A DNA stretch of 64,000 nucleotides from positions 1,054,001 to 1,118,000 of the forward strand of contig CAJZBQ010000053.1 in the NCBI GenBank assembly GCA_914767885.1, read 5' to 3'. This stretch comes from Blepharisma stoltei (Eukaryota > Ciliophora > Heterotrichea > Heterotrichida > Blepharismidae). Position numbers and translations under genes: made by a program. Below the pieces are notes generated by a model. The model was not told the DNA's origin. It saw nothing but the letters and a program-made list of their open reading frames with translations, and made no database searches. The stretch's first letter is position 1, and every line of letters begins with the position of its first letter. Positions 10,605-21,512 of this stretch are shown in pieces.

Positions 10605-11024
10605 TTAATCTTCATCTTAAATTATTTATAACGTTTTACTTCCACTACGGGGTAGCCTTTTCCAGAGCTGCCACCATATTTGTCGACGTCTCGGGCCATG
10701 GGCCTCTGGATCGATCCACTTCGATTCATCAAGGCACGGGCAAATACAGCGTTCCCGACTTCGACGGGCTTCGCTGCTGCCAAACTTTATTCGAAATCAG
10801 CTCCTGCGTGTGCTCTGCCTAAGGGTCACCTTCCTCAGGTGCGCTAAGGGGTAAAGACCTGAGCCTCTTGAGTGCACTCTGGAGCAGTTCGTTATCCCCA
10901 GAGTTAAATTGCTGTTGTTGTGCAGAAGTTCTAGAGGTAAAAACCATCCCCATAAATAAAATTGCACTAGGAAGAGAAAATTAACGGAGCTAATTTGCTC
11001 GAACCGAATGCCGCTTTATTTATC
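10605..11024 (-). mobile_element. SINE-alpha copy, 420 bp
   Basis: Perfect 15-bp target duplication CTGTTTGATTGAATC at 10590-10604 and 11025-11039. On the minus strand it starts gataaataaagcgg and ends in a short repetitive tail (aagatgaagattaa). It shares long blocks with 59538-59943, including ccagagctgccaccatattt, and is GC-richer than its flanks. Confidence 0.88.
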
Positions 11025-11113
11025 CTGTTTGATTGAATCACATTTCTTCGCTCTAGCTAAGATGAAGCTTAAAAAAATTATAATTAAAATAGTATATATA
11101 TTTAATTTTCTTA

Positions 11114-11902
11114 CTCCCCCCCTTTAAATTGGAACTAAAAATTTTGTTCCAATTTAAAGGGGGGTTAATGTTTTTTTTTAAAAAAAACATATCAATATAA
11201 AATTTTTTAGAAAAAAATATAAAAATTTAAAAAAAAAAAAATTTCAAAAACTTATCGAGTTAGATTAATAAATTTGTTTAATAAAATGCTATTTACTATT
11301 TATCCTTTAAAACAAAGCAAGAGATATAACTAAATTTTCATTATTAGTTAATACGCGACTATTAATTGGCATCAAAATTATTTACACAAAAATTCTTATT
11401 TTTATTGATAAAAAAAAATTAAAAAAAAAAAATTTTTAGAAAATTTATCATCAAAGTGCTAATTTTGGTTAAATAAGATTCATTTATACTCTATTCTTTA
11501 AAATAAAGCAAGAAATAAGTAAATTTTAAATTTTATAAAGAATTCCTATTGAATTTATATCAAAGCTATCCGAATAAAAAATATCATTTTTATCAAAAAA
11601 AATAATGAAAAATTTTTAAAAAAACAATTAATTTTTTTTTAAAAATTTAGCAATTAAGGATAATAAATTTATTTAAATAAGATGCTCTTTATACTTTTTT
11701 CTTTAAACAAGAGCAAGATATAACTAAATTTTTAATTTTAGTTAAGTAGAAACATTTAACTTATATCAAAACTTTTTAGATAAAAATTATATATAATTTT
11801 TTATTATAAAAATTAAATTTTGTTCCAATTTAAAGGGGGGTTAATTTACCAAAACAGAGGAAATTTTACCTATATTTTGTTCCAATTTAAACGGGGGGGG
11901 AG
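11114..11902. mobile_element. Family B MITE, long form, 789 bp
   Basis: Ends CTCCCCCCCTTTAAATTGGAAC with TTA at 11111-11113 and 11903-11905. The interior holds about three diverged tandem units of ~185 bp (starting near 11260, 11450 and 11640), each with the taaatttattt...ctttaaa.caa.gcaagatataa block. The right TIR is doubled. Confidence 0.85.
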
Positions 11903-12157
11903 TTAAATAAAAATTATAAATATAAAAAATTTGGGGAAAAAATTATAATTAAATTGTTTTAATAGGATAGAAAGAATTAATAATTTTCCAATATTTCAAG
12001 AAATATTTCTTAGGCTTCTTATTCATTAAGAATTTTCCAAATCTTCTGATTATCTTTCTTTTGAAAATTAATTAGCTAATTTCCTTACGTCCTTTGCCAT
12101 CCATATTTTGATGGCTTCAGTAAATTATCTTTCCACACAATGGATTCATAATAAAAA

Positions 12158-13592
12158 ATGAAGAGAGTTTCCGTTGTAGAGAGAGCACTGGAGGATATTG
12201 GCTGGGGCAAATATCACAACTTTTTATTCCTCAACTGCTGTTGCGGCTGGCTTACAGCTCTTATGTGGCAATCTGCTGTTGCAAATGTTATGGCTGAATA
12301 TCCAGACCTAAGTCTGTTTGAGTATACAATGCTGGGGATTTCTGTAAGTGCTGGGTCAGCAGCTGGGGCTGTGTTGTTTTCTAGTTTAAGTGATAGGTAT
12401 GGCCGAGGCTATATCTTTAAAAAAATCATATATTTTTTTCTATAAATAATCTAAAAATAAATTTCTTATTAATTTGTCTATTTTTAAGGAAAAAAGCATA
12501 ATTCTTACTTCAATTAGTGCTCTCGCGCTGATTTTATCCGCGAACTACGTGATGGTTTTTATTTCCGTCTTTTTTGTTGGGCTGGGTACTGGAGGTGACG
12601 TTGTGTGCCCACCTCCTGTAATGATAGAAAGTACCCCACCTAGCAGAAGGGGCATAATAGCTGTCATGAATATAGGATATTGTATAGGACCTTTACTTGC
12701 CCAAATTTCATCACTTTTGCTGTCATTATACTGGGACACCTCAATAATGGCCAGATGGAGAATTTTAGCAATTTGTATATTTGTACTTACAGTTGGTTTT
12801 ATGATAATGCGACAATATATATACGAAAGTCCAATTTTCCTATTCGGAAATGACAATGAAGAATTTCTAAAAGTCATAGGAAGGATCGCAAAAGAAAACG
12901 AAAGATTTAGCTTCGAAACAAGAGCGCCTTTGCTTGTAAATAAACAGGCAACTTCTGATGAAAATCGTGTGAAAACGCATTTACCGTTTATCGAAATTTT
13001 CAGAGGCAGAAACTTAAAGCCTACGATATTGTTGACCTCGTCAATTAGTCTTTTTAATTTTTCTTTTAATGGGATCATGCTATTTTTGCCAGCGTTTTTA
13101 CAAGTCGACAGCATGGGGTTAAGATATACCATAATTGGTATACAGCAGTTTGCAGGAATTATTGGACTTTTCGTGGCAATGAAGACTGTTGATAGCAAAA
13201 TAGGTAGAAGATATACGATGGGCGGAGGCTATTTAATAGGAGGAATCTTACTGCTTATGTTTTTGTTTTCAACTGAACTGAATTTTGTATGATATATTTA
13301 GATTATTATTTTGGCAGTGGCGTATTATTTTTTCCAAATGATGGGAGTTGCTGGGAAAAACCTGATTGGGGCTGAAAGCTTTGGGCCTCAGATTAGAGGG
13401 AAAGCCCTTGGATTTATTTATTTGGTAGCAAGAATTGCTGCTGTGCTCTCCCCTGTCGTTTCAGGGTTTTTGCTGGACATTTCTGATGGTAATAAATTGT
13501 TACCACTGGCTTCATTTGCTATTGGACTAATGCTAAGTGGAGTTACTGCATCGTTTCTTGATGAAACGAGGCCGAATTTAGTGAAGAAATAA
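12158..13592 (+). CDS. Major facilitator superfamily transporter, SV2/organic-cation-like
   Basis: Blocks 12158-12419, 12487-13286 and 13302-13592 join to 450 residues with about 12 TM segments. The first-loop motif is SDRYGRGYIF. GLGTGGDVVCPPPVMIESTP in TM4-5 and the RAGNLKP-like RGRNLKPT start of the second half match the SV2/SLC22-like branch. The mid signature KIGRRYTM and the late ARIAAVLSPVVSGFLLD fit the C-terminal half. Substrate unknown. It contains both a TA-bounded IES and a true 15-nt intron, so the two kinds of interruption can be compared in one gene. Confidence 0.85.
12420..12486. other. IES, 67 bp, in MFS gene
   Basis: TA at 12418-12419 and 12485-12486. Removal reads RGYIFKEKSIILTS across the first membrane loop. 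Confidence 0.85.
13287..13301 (+). other. 15-nt spliceosomal intron (GTATGA...TTTAG)
   Basis: Exactly 15 nt, GTA start and TAG end. Removal continues the TM helix as ..ELNFIIILAVAYYFF... This size class is characteristic of heterotrichs. Confidence 0.88.
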
Positions 13593-13692
13593 TATCATTA
13601 AATTTAACTTAATAATTATTAAAAATAAATTTTTTGTTAAAATATATTGAATTTTAAAAATATATAAAAGCATTAAAATTTCTAATATCTAG

Positions 13693-14316
13693 TTATTTAT
13701 CCCCAAGCCTGGCTCTCAGCTTATGAATAAAGACCCCACGCTTCCCTGCAATCTTATTTGAAAGTGCTAGTGGAATGCTTCCTTTCAAGTCAACACTGAC
13801 ATAATAAGTTAATCTTGAAACATTATCTTCAACTTTTTCTAAGTGAAAGCCTGTCAAATCAACATCTGCTCGCACCATGCCACGCTTTTCTGGGATACTT
13901 TCAACAGGTACACTTGTCGACGAAATCAGTAAGTCTTCCCCTATAAAGGATCTTTTTTGCACAAAAATGAAATCTCTATTGCTAATTGGCCAGGGGCACT
14001 TAAAAATTTGATAAAGAACTCTATAGTCTTGGTCAAAAGTTTCCACAAGAGAGCTTTCAAGGCAGATATCGTCCCATTCAGTCTTATGCTGGTAATCCCA
14101 GAGCTCATCGTGAACTCTTTGGAATGATTGATTTATCAATCCAGTAGCTTTAATTAACTGCAAGCCTGCATCTGTTAAAATTCCTTTGGTTTCAACTCCT
14201 TTGTCTACTCCAAGGTCTCGCCATTCTCGACTTGCAGTCATGAGATCTAGAACCCTTGGCTGCAGAATTTTCACAGCTTGGTTGCAAGCTCTTAATAAAG
14301 CTGATCCACCTTCCAT
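13693..14316 (-). CDS. START-domain lipid-binding protein (paralogue 3, diverged)
   Basis: An uninterrupted 207-residue frame. START landmarks: HDELWDYQHKTEWDD, YQIFKCPWPISNRDFIF and LTYYVSVDLKGSIPLALSN. It is clearly related to the genes at 6855 and 9750 but much less similar than they are to each other. It uses UGG where paralogue 2 uses UGA. Likely a cytosolic lipid carrier. Confidence 0.88.
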   Translation of the reverse strand: MEGGSALLRACNQAVKILQPRVLDLMTASREWRDLGVDKGVETKGILTDAGLQLIKATGLINQSFQRVHDELWDYQHKTEWDDICLESSLVETFDQDYRVLYQIFKCPWPISNRDFIFVQKRSFIGEDLLISSTSVPVESIPEKRGMVRADVDLTGFHLEKVEDNVSRLTYYVSVDLKGSIPLALSNKIAGKRGVFIHKLRARLGDK

Positions 14317-15264
14317 TAAATATAAGCAGACTAACTTCCCGATCCAAAGCTAAAAATTTTTTTTAAGCTAATATTTAAAAGAAAAATTTTTATTTAATTG
14401 ATAATTGTATGTTTTAAAAATTCATATGCAAACGTCTTTTGGATAATTCTGGCTTTATTATCTTATTTAATAGATTTTATTATATTAATTATTAATTATA
14501 TATTAAAATATATAATGAAAATGCATTATTTCGATAGGGTTTAGTAATAATTTTTAATTAAGTGCGCAGATCTCGTCAATATAAAGTAAATGGAGCGCGT
14601 GAATATTAAAACGACTATCATATATATAATAGGGAACTTAATATCAGAAGTTGGGACTATTTTGTATTATTCTTAAGTCATAACGCTGAGCACCCTACTT
14701 ATGGAGGTTCACACTATGCTCTTGGTTATCTATTCAGCCAAAACCATTGCAGTGCAATCTATAGCGCAATCTTCATATTATGTAAAGAAAAAAATTATAA
14801 TTTTTTCATTTTATAGGTTAGTTATAAGTAGCTCTTGATAACTTATTTCAGAACTTCATAATTATAAAATCTAAGATCTATGCATAAAAGCTATTCTGGA
14901 TGGGAAATTAAGCCTCAATCCTCCCTTTAAATTGAAACAAAACAATCTATTCCAATTTAAGTGGGCTAAATTTAAAAAAAAAAATATAAATTGAGCACAA
15001 ACATCGAATTTTAATTTATGCTTATGAAGAATTAAATATAATAAATTTATCGATTCAGCGTAAAAAACTAATTCTGCTTGAGTTTTTTCAATTAAATTAG
15101 GTCAAAAATAATTTAATAAAAATTTGTATTTTCATCATTGATTTTTTTTAAATAAATATATATCGAGCACAATGCTTTCTTTTTTATAAAGAATTAAATA
15201 ACTTAATCGATTAGTGTAAAAACTGTATAAATAAATTCTGCTTGCATTTGATCTATTAAAAATA
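14317..15264. other. Intergenic, AT-rich, with a short family B-like remnant
   Basis: No gene seen. At 14928-14966 a short inverted pair (cctttaaattgaaac / attccaatttaag) looks like a remnant of family B ends. Confidence 0.5.
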
Positions 15265-15328
15265 AAAAATTAATTCCCTCCATGAGCGAACAAAGCTTTT
15301 TTGTTCGCTCACGGAGGGTGGGAGCTAA
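15265..15328. repeat. Family A terminal hairpin remnant
   Basis: Inverted pair ccctccatgagcgaacaaa / ttgttcgctcacggaggg with almost no interior. A solo hairpin from a family A element, 3' of uS9m. The rest of 15329-15596 shows nothing. Confidence 0.75.
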
Positions 15329-15596
15329 ATAAAATCCTTTAAAATCCAAACTTTTTTTAAAATATTTTTTTAAAGTCATGCCCAATTAATATCAAACCAA
15401 AAAAGCGTTGACATTAAGTGAGAAAAAGAGAAAGAACAGTCAAAAGTCTTCTCAATCTTTCAAAAGCACTTTATAACCAGATTCACTTCCTTAATCTGCA
15501 AAAATTCGCGATAAGCTTTCTATCCATACTACTAATCTATATAAATATCCAAAATCTTTATTTCATCTTTTTATAAATAATCCTAATAAATTTATC

Positions 15597-17468
15597 TTAA
15601 CGCTTAACCCAAGGATAAGACTTTCTTGCCTTATAATGACTCGTCTTCTTCTGCTCCACATTTCTAATATCTTGCTTCAGCAGTCCAAACTTCCTCAAAA
15701 ATGGTTTTAACGCAGGATATTGTTTTCCAACAGCATGTGCAATTGCCAACATTGCTGCATCACTTTTTCCCATAATTCCGCCACCTCTAACAAATACCTT
15801 TGCATCAAGTTCACACATAGTGTCAGTCACTTTAAAAGGTCTTACAAGCCTATCTCTGCTGACCATATCATAAAAGTACTCAGTCATATTCATTCCATTT
15901 ACAGTAATTCTGCCAGTCCCTGGAACTACATAGCAATGTGCAAAAGCTTTTTTCCTTTTCCCGGTAGCATAAGATCTGCCTTTACTATCTGCTATAGGAT
16001 CATTATCCCTTATATCTTCTTTAGGCCTAAAAACTTCAGCGATCATATATTCCCATGGCAGCACTGCTTTAACTCTTGCAGGCCTATATTTTTCACCGCC
16101 TACTTGATTCAGTCCTACAAATAATTCTCCCCAATAGGTAATTTGATTGTCCAAAAAGTGGTCAAAAAATCCATCAGTCTTTACCATAGCGTGGATTCTT
16201 GCAGCCACTTTATTTTTCGGTTTCGGCTCGAAATTTATTTTTGCCATTGATTCATGTCCTAGATCTGACCATTCTACTGCTAACTTTGGATCTAATCTTG
16301 GGTTCATTTCTCCATAATAAGCTTGTGGGATAACAGAGTCTTCAATTTTATCTGTGAATCCCCAGTCAAAATCTTCTTGGGTGTGGTCTTTGTGCATATA
16401 TCGAGGGACAAAGTGCTCGTTGCCTTCATAATTGTCTCTCTGCAGCTGGTATTCCAGGTCTGGGTGATTCAAGGAAATTTTTTCTTCTGATGTCTGCATA
16501 AGCTGCTTAAAAGAAGGGACTCTTGGCTTGACTTCGCTTTCTTGAAGCTTATAGTCTTTGGCTTGGATCCTCCCTTTGACGTCAAATAGCTTAAATGGGG
16601 ATTTTTGGCCATCAAATTTTTCTCTGAAGACATCAATGTGGGTTCTAGAATATGTGTGGCGCTGGAGCTTTAGCTTGAGCTGGCGGAACTCTGCTCTGAG
16701 CCATTGAGGGATTAAATGGGTTCCTGGGTGGTAGATGATAGCAGTGTGTTCCCAATCACTATCATCTGGACTATTTGCGATCGGTTCAGGTGTCATACCA
16801 GTTTCTTCGAAGATCTTTTCGTTTCTTAATAGTTGTTTTCTTCTGTTGGCAGCTTCTTTTTTATCCTCAATATCAGACCAATCTTCTGAGAAATACCCAA
16901 TAGGCTCTGGGTGCTGTTTGCTTTCTGGAAAATCTTCATATTCGATTCCATGATATGGAGACTTTCCTTTGTTTGATTCCTTAAATATCTTGGTGTGGAT
17001 TCTGCCTTTTTCTGAATTGATATCTGCTTTTGGAATAGTTGAGTACAGACTTTTTAAATCATTGAACCCTAATTTGCTGAGGGCTGACCTAACATTGGCG
17101 CCTCCAGTGTCTTGCTGATGCTCTTTTGCGTCTATTAAATCATTAGTCCAGCCGAAAGATTTCATGCTGTCTTCTATATCTTTTCTATGCACTTCAGGGC
17201 TTGAAATCCGATCAATTTGAGATACATTATGGAAATTCCATTCTTTTTCTTTAATTCCTAAGTATGTTTTAACGCTGTTCTTGAATTTGTCATTTTTAAG
17301 TGTGTTCCACATACGCCTGTTGCCTTGAACTAAGAGCTGTTTGGCATTTCTAAAGTTTTGAAACTTCGTCATGTCGTTATGAGGGTAAATTACAGTGTTC
17401 TTTGTAAAGTTTCGATATTCGCTGAAATTTCGTGACAAACCCATATGCTTATGTCTAAGCATTGCCAT
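15597..17468 (-). CDS. MRPS9: Mitochondrial ribosomal protein uS9 with long N-terminal extension
   Basis: An uninterrupted 623-residue frame. The last ~130 residues are a complete uS9 domain: YATGKRKKAFAHCYVVPGTG, VNGMNMTEYF, VRGGGIMGKSDAAMLAIAHA, and a basic tail ending SHYKARKSYPWVKR. uS9 sits in the head of the small subunit with its tail near the P-site tRNA. The ~490-residue N-terminal extension is far longer than bacterial uS9, as is common for ciliate mitoribosome proteins. The N-terminus is basic and Asp/Glu-poor, suitable for mitochondrial import. No UGA and no IES occur. The cyclase stop is only 17 bp upstream. Confidence 0.9.
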   Translation of the reverse strand: MAMLRHKHMGLSRNFSEYRNFTKNTVIYPHNDMTKFQNFRNAKQLLVQGNRRMWNTLKNDKFKNSVKTYLGIKEKEWNFHNVSQIDRISSPEVHRKDIEDSMKSFGWTNDLIDAKEHQQDTGGANVRSALSKLGFNDLKSLYSTIPKADINSEKGRIHTKIFKESNKGKSPYHGIEYEDFPESKQHPEPIGYFSEDWSDIEDKKEAANRRKQLLRNEKIFEETGMTPEPIANSPDDSDWEHTAIIYHPGTHLIPQWLRAEFRQLKLKLQRHTYSRTHIDVFREKFDGQKSPFKLFDVKGRIQAKDYKLQESEVKPRVPSFKQLMQTSEEKISLNHPDLEYQLQRDNYEGNEHFVPRYMHKDHTQEDFDWGFTDKIEDSVIPQAYYGEMNPRLDPKLAVEWSDLGHESMAKINFEPKPKNKVAARIHAMVKTDGFFDHFLDNQITYWGELFVGLNQVGGEKYRPARVKAVLPWEYMIAEVFRPKEDIRDNDPIADSKGRSYATGKRKKAFAHCYVVPGTGRITVNGMNMTEYFYDMVSRDRLVRPFKVTDTMCELDAKVFVRGGGIMGKSDAAMLAIAHAVGKQYPALKPFLRKFGLLKQDIRNVEQKKTSHYKARKSYPWVKR

Positions 17469-17485
17469 TTATTAAAGCTTAAAAA

Positions 17486-20400
17486 TTATTTATCATGCAA
17501 TATACGATAGCCAGGCCAATCTTTTGGTGCATTATAATCGTATTCTTTCATAAATTCAAGTATCACTTCAGTAGGGCCATCCTTGCCATTTTTATGAGCC
17601 AGAGCTTTTGCGAACCCAATTTGAGCTTCCAGCCAATTTCCTTTTAAGTAGTCTTCAAGGGCTAACGAAAATAAATGCTGGAAATTCTTGGAAATTGTTT
17701 TTTTCATATTCCTAAGATCTTTATCGTCCAAAAATAGCCTATGCGCCCTATAGTTTTTATTCTTTATAGCGTCATTAAGCTTTTCCCTCTTTAGATATGC
17801 ATACGCTCTTGCCTGTTTTAAGTCAGCAAACTCATCGTCAGCCTCAGTAGACAATTCAAGTCCTGCTAAGTCTAGGTCTACTGTATAAAGCTCAATTGGG
17901 ACTTTACTGCCTTTGACTGTCACTTTGTCAATTTTTCTGAAATTTTTCCTGGCTTGGTGAGAACAAATTTTATATAAAGCGTCGCTTATTATGCTGGATT
18001 TTATGAATAAGAGTTATTAATTATTAATATATGGGAAATATTTTATTTAAATAAATAAAGATAAAATATGGACACCAAATTGCCTGGTTGCAGCTTCTAA
18101 TCTGGATGCCATATTCACATTTGGCGACAAATAAGAAGCATCAATTTTAAACTCACTGCCAATGGCTCCTTCAATTGCCCATCCTTGATGAAGACCGAAT
18201 CCCATTTTTATAGAGAATCCTGGCAGTTTAGCAATTAATTCAGGATGATTTTGATATGCAAGGGTTTTTGGACTTTTATTTATGGCTGCAATTGTTTTTA
18301 AATATTTTTTTTTAAAATTAATTTAACTATTCTGCCCAATCGCCACCCCTGCTTTTTATAAAATTTGACTTTTTTTTATCAGATACCTAAATTTTGTTAT
18401 AATAAATGAGAATAAGCAATTACAGATAAATCAGCCAAATCATTGGTATGGTGATTGTCAATCAGCCTCACTTCCCCAGTCAAAAAATCTTCTAAGACCG
18501 ACTCTCTTCCAAATTTTCAAACAATTAAAAATGCTTCACCTATATTTTTATTGGCTGACCCAGAATAATAATTCACTGTGGAATGTACTATTTTGGCAAT
18601 TTCATTGACAAAAATCATGACATCTTTCTGTAAGACCTCAGTTACGTCAGAAAACTGACGAATGTCACAAAAGCCAAAGATGCAGAACCGTTTTTTACCT
18701 GGAATTAATGGATCGACCTCTCCACCACTTCTATTTACATTTTTTGCGATAACTTCGGAGCCTGCTTCTCCGAAGCCTAAAGCAAGTAAAGCGCCGATTT
18801 TAACAAGAGTTTCTTCTAAAACTTTGGTTTCCAGAGGAGCATTTTTGTCTTTTTTTTGTTTAAGCAAGGCACTTTGAGTTACTCTCTATGAATTTTGGAA
18901 ATTTTTATTAATAAATAATATATATACATAAAATGGCGGACGGCGACCGACCCACCCTCTCAGTGGTGGTTTACCCATGTATATCCGGGCATAGTTTTTG
19001 GAGCCAGGAGTTAGCCCAACAATGTCTGGGACCTCGAAGCGAGAGGCCTAAGCGCAAAAGCCGCTGCTTTTGTGACCAGACCCATGGGCAGTTACTCGTG
19101 ACTTCTTTTTGCCAGCAGCGCTCAGCCCAGTGAGTGCCCGAAATGAGGCAGGGCGACTTACCTGCCTAAGCTGCTTTGTGCCTCGCCCCGAATGGCGAAA
19201 GCTGTTGAGTTCTTTCTCGGGATGACCGGAAAAGAGGGGAAGGCGAGTTAGACAACTAAACGGGGGTCTCTCCAGTTGAAAAGGTGCCCTTCAATGGGCA
19301 GATCTGGCGGACGACGCGGCAGTGTTGGCGTAAACTTAGGCGACGATCCAAGTTGGAAATGGAGGCGGTCAGCAAAGCCGGTATGAGACGGCCCTTGACA
19401 ATGCCTCTACCGAGAAACCGGGGGTTTCGGCCCGGGCTTGGTAAACGCTCTGCCACCATACGGAAACCGTAGAATGCTTCCTCGGACGTAATGGGGACCT
19501 TAAATACCTAGCGTTAATCTAATCTAATCTAATTAATAAATAATAAATTAATATTAAAATAATAGTTAAAAAAAATTCATTTATAATAAAAAAAAATAAT
19601 GAGAAAGGTTAGTGCCATATTTCTGGTGACTTCTTCGATTTCCTGCTCTTGTGCAGCTTTTACAGGGTTTTCCGAAATTTTCGAAACCTTATAAATCATT
19701 GACTCTAGTGGCCCTATAATCAAATCCTGCGTATCTTTAGAAAATAAAAGCGAAAACAGCGTCAGCACAAAACAAACAAATAAAGTGAGCCCAATATCTA
19801 AAGCTGACTGTTTTTTCGTTTTTCATCTCAAATCAAACATAGAAGCTGCATTATAGGTGGTATTTAAATAGTCTTTTGTGGTCGCATAGACCCCTAGTTC
19901 ATCTGGTCTTAAATCACTTGGATTTGTGTCTGAGCTTCAGTCATAGTACAGATCGACATGCACATAAATAATTGGTGTGTCAATATCTTTATGCTCTTTT
20001 ATGAAATAATCTCCAGCTCTATTAAGAGCTGCTTGGTCTGGAATTTCTTCCAACATGGCATTTAGTCCATAACTATAGGAAACATTTGTATCATAATATA
20101 GTGTGCTATCAAATAATGGTAAAAATATCACCATTACTAATGATATTGAAATTACTCTTTTTGTAGTCAAATCTGACAGTTTTTTACCCACCCTGCTCTC
20201 TTTTGGGACATCAAGTGCCTTGTCTTTTAGGGTGGATTTTAGGGCTAATGAAGATTTTCTTGTGCTTCTTCGCTTAGTAGAGTTATTAAAATGGATATAG
20301 AGCTAGGTACTCGATTGCCTACGAGTCGACCTGATGAAGGTGGAGATGGACTAGGAATTCTTTCTATGATACATAGACTAAAGATTGAGGAGAGATACTC

Positions 20401-21512
20401 TACTTTTGGTAAGCAGTTTTAGTCTTTTATAGGGATTAGGCAGGCTAAGAAGGAGATTCGGGGATATTAAGCAATATATTAGCCCTTTCTGACAGTATAC
20501 AGTCCTTGCGCGCTGGCCAAAAATCAAGACCTGACAGATAAGTCTCCTCGAAGACTGTTTGATGCTATCATTTTTGACCGTTAAGACTTATGCTTAATGT
20601 CACCAACCCATGAAGCTGAAATAATTCTATGACCCCTATAATTTTAGTCTAATCTAATCTCGCTTAGAGCTGGTAGCACCATCTGACATAGAAAAATTCT
20701 GAGACATAGAATTTAGCTCTGATTCTTCGTTTATGCCAAGATCTGATTCAATTATACCTATATTATAAGAATGCTTCCCAATTATTATTAATTTTAAATA
20801 TTTATTTTTAAAGCTTAATTCTGTATACTTCTACTTCTCCAATTGGATCTTCATTTCCTCGATACGCAACTCTAGCCCTTTTTAGCAGAATTTCATCCTT
20901 TTTTAACAGTTTTTCTTTAGCTGCCTGCGACAATTTATACAGCTTTGTAATTCTAACCAGCCTAATAACCCTAACAAGCCTCACAATTCTTGCTGCTCTT
21001 GTACCAGCCCTTGAAGCTCTACTTGCTTTAGTAAAATGACTTGATTTGCTTGACGCTTTATTTGTTGAATCTTGCCCTGTCATTTCGTCCCATGCCCAGC
21101 CAATATCAGTGATTAAAGATATGGTCGAAATAACGTCAAGCCAAAAGAAAAAAGACAGTCAATACCCTTCTTTTACAAAAGACGCTACAATAATTTCTAT
21201 TGAAAAAAAACCCATACAAATGATAGTCAAAATGTAAAAAACCTCGTCTGTATCTTTTGATGTGAGAATGGTCCGAAAACTGTCGCCGAATAATGCATAG
21301 ATTGTTAAAACCATCATAAAAACAGTTGTACACCAATGATCTAAAATAAATAAAGCTTTCTTTTTTAGGGCTATAACTTTAGATTGTTGCTCAGGCGGCT
21401 TATCTTCTTCTGGATTTATTGTAGGATTAATTGTAGGCTGCACTCCATCTTCATATGAATTCAGGGCTTTAAAATCGAGACTTGTACGTCGAGTTGAATC
21501 TATTGATACCAT
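17486..21512 (-). CDS. Adenylyl/guanylyl cyclase with voltage-sensor-like ion-channel N-terminal region
   Basis: Blocks 21512-20828, 20754-20667, 20276-19612, 18881-18423, 18300-18064 and 18004-17486 give about 880 residues. The N-terminal third holds membrane helices and an S4-like Arg ladder (RAARIVRLVRVIRLVRITK). Next come further TM segments around a luminal loop (YNAASMFDLRW). The class III catalytic domain follows: FGFCDIRQFSD with metal-binding Asp, KNIGEAFLIVWKFG, and GFGLHQGWAIEGAIGSEFK. Ciliate adenylyl cyclases with a K+-channel-like region are known, and this fits them. Such an enzyme would couple membrane potential to cyclic nucleotide signalling. Five IESs interrupt it. An extra base near 17945 breaks frame between QARKN and FRKIDKVTVKGSKVP. 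Confidence 0.85.
18005..18063. other. IES, 59 bp, in cyclase
   Basis: TA at 18003-18004 and 18062-18063. Joins ..FGVHIL to KSSIISDALYK.. on the minus strand. Confidence 0.7.
18301..18422. other. IES, 122 bp, in cyclase catalytic domain
   Basis: TA at 18299-18300 and 18421-18422. Removal reads LADLSVKTIAAINKSPK. Confidence 0.82.
18882..19611. other. IES, 730 bp, in cyclase, containing SINE-beta
   Basis: TA at 18880-18881 and 19610-19611. Removal joins EEVTRNMAL to TQSALLKQKK. The retroposon with its own duplication lies wholly inside, so it inserted into an existing IES. Confidence 0.85.
18921..19531 (+). mobile_element. SINE-beta copy, 611 bp
   Basis: Target duplication ATTAATAAATAATA at 18907-18920 and 19532-19545. 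Starts tatatacataaaatggcg and ends in a (TAATC)n tail. About 90% alike to 39556-40171 by eye. Strongly GC-rich against an AT-rich background; short open frames inside are not supported as genes. Confidence 0.88.
20277..20666. other. IES, 390 bp, in cyclase, created by a SINE-like insertion
   Basis: TA at 20275-20276 and 20665-20666, both within the octamer TCGCTTAG. Removal reads ..GATSSKRRSTRKSS.. on the minus strand. Confidence 0.82.
20278..20659 (+). mobile_element. SINE-gamma, ~382 bp
   Basis: Flanked by TCGCTTAG at 20270-20277 and 20660-20667. Ends with a short TCTAATCTAATC tail like that of SINE-beta. No coding capacity. Confidence 0.75.
20755..20827. other. IES, ~73 bp, in cyclase after the S4-like segment
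   Basis: Several TA pairs are possible. The chosen pair reads ..IGEVEVIESDLGIN... Boundary approximate. Confidence 0.6.

Noticed and set aside
17941-17975. 16-nt intron GTTCTCACCAAGCCAG on the minus strand as the cause of the cyclase frame break
   Set aside because: It would fix the frame, but it is GC-rich, starts GTT instead of GTA, and would delete HQAR, which fits the family; a one-base indel is simpler.
18933-19472. Open frames within SINE-beta (both copies, both strands)
   Set aside because: GC-rich non-coding repeat gives chance open frames; they do not agree between copies and resemble no protein.
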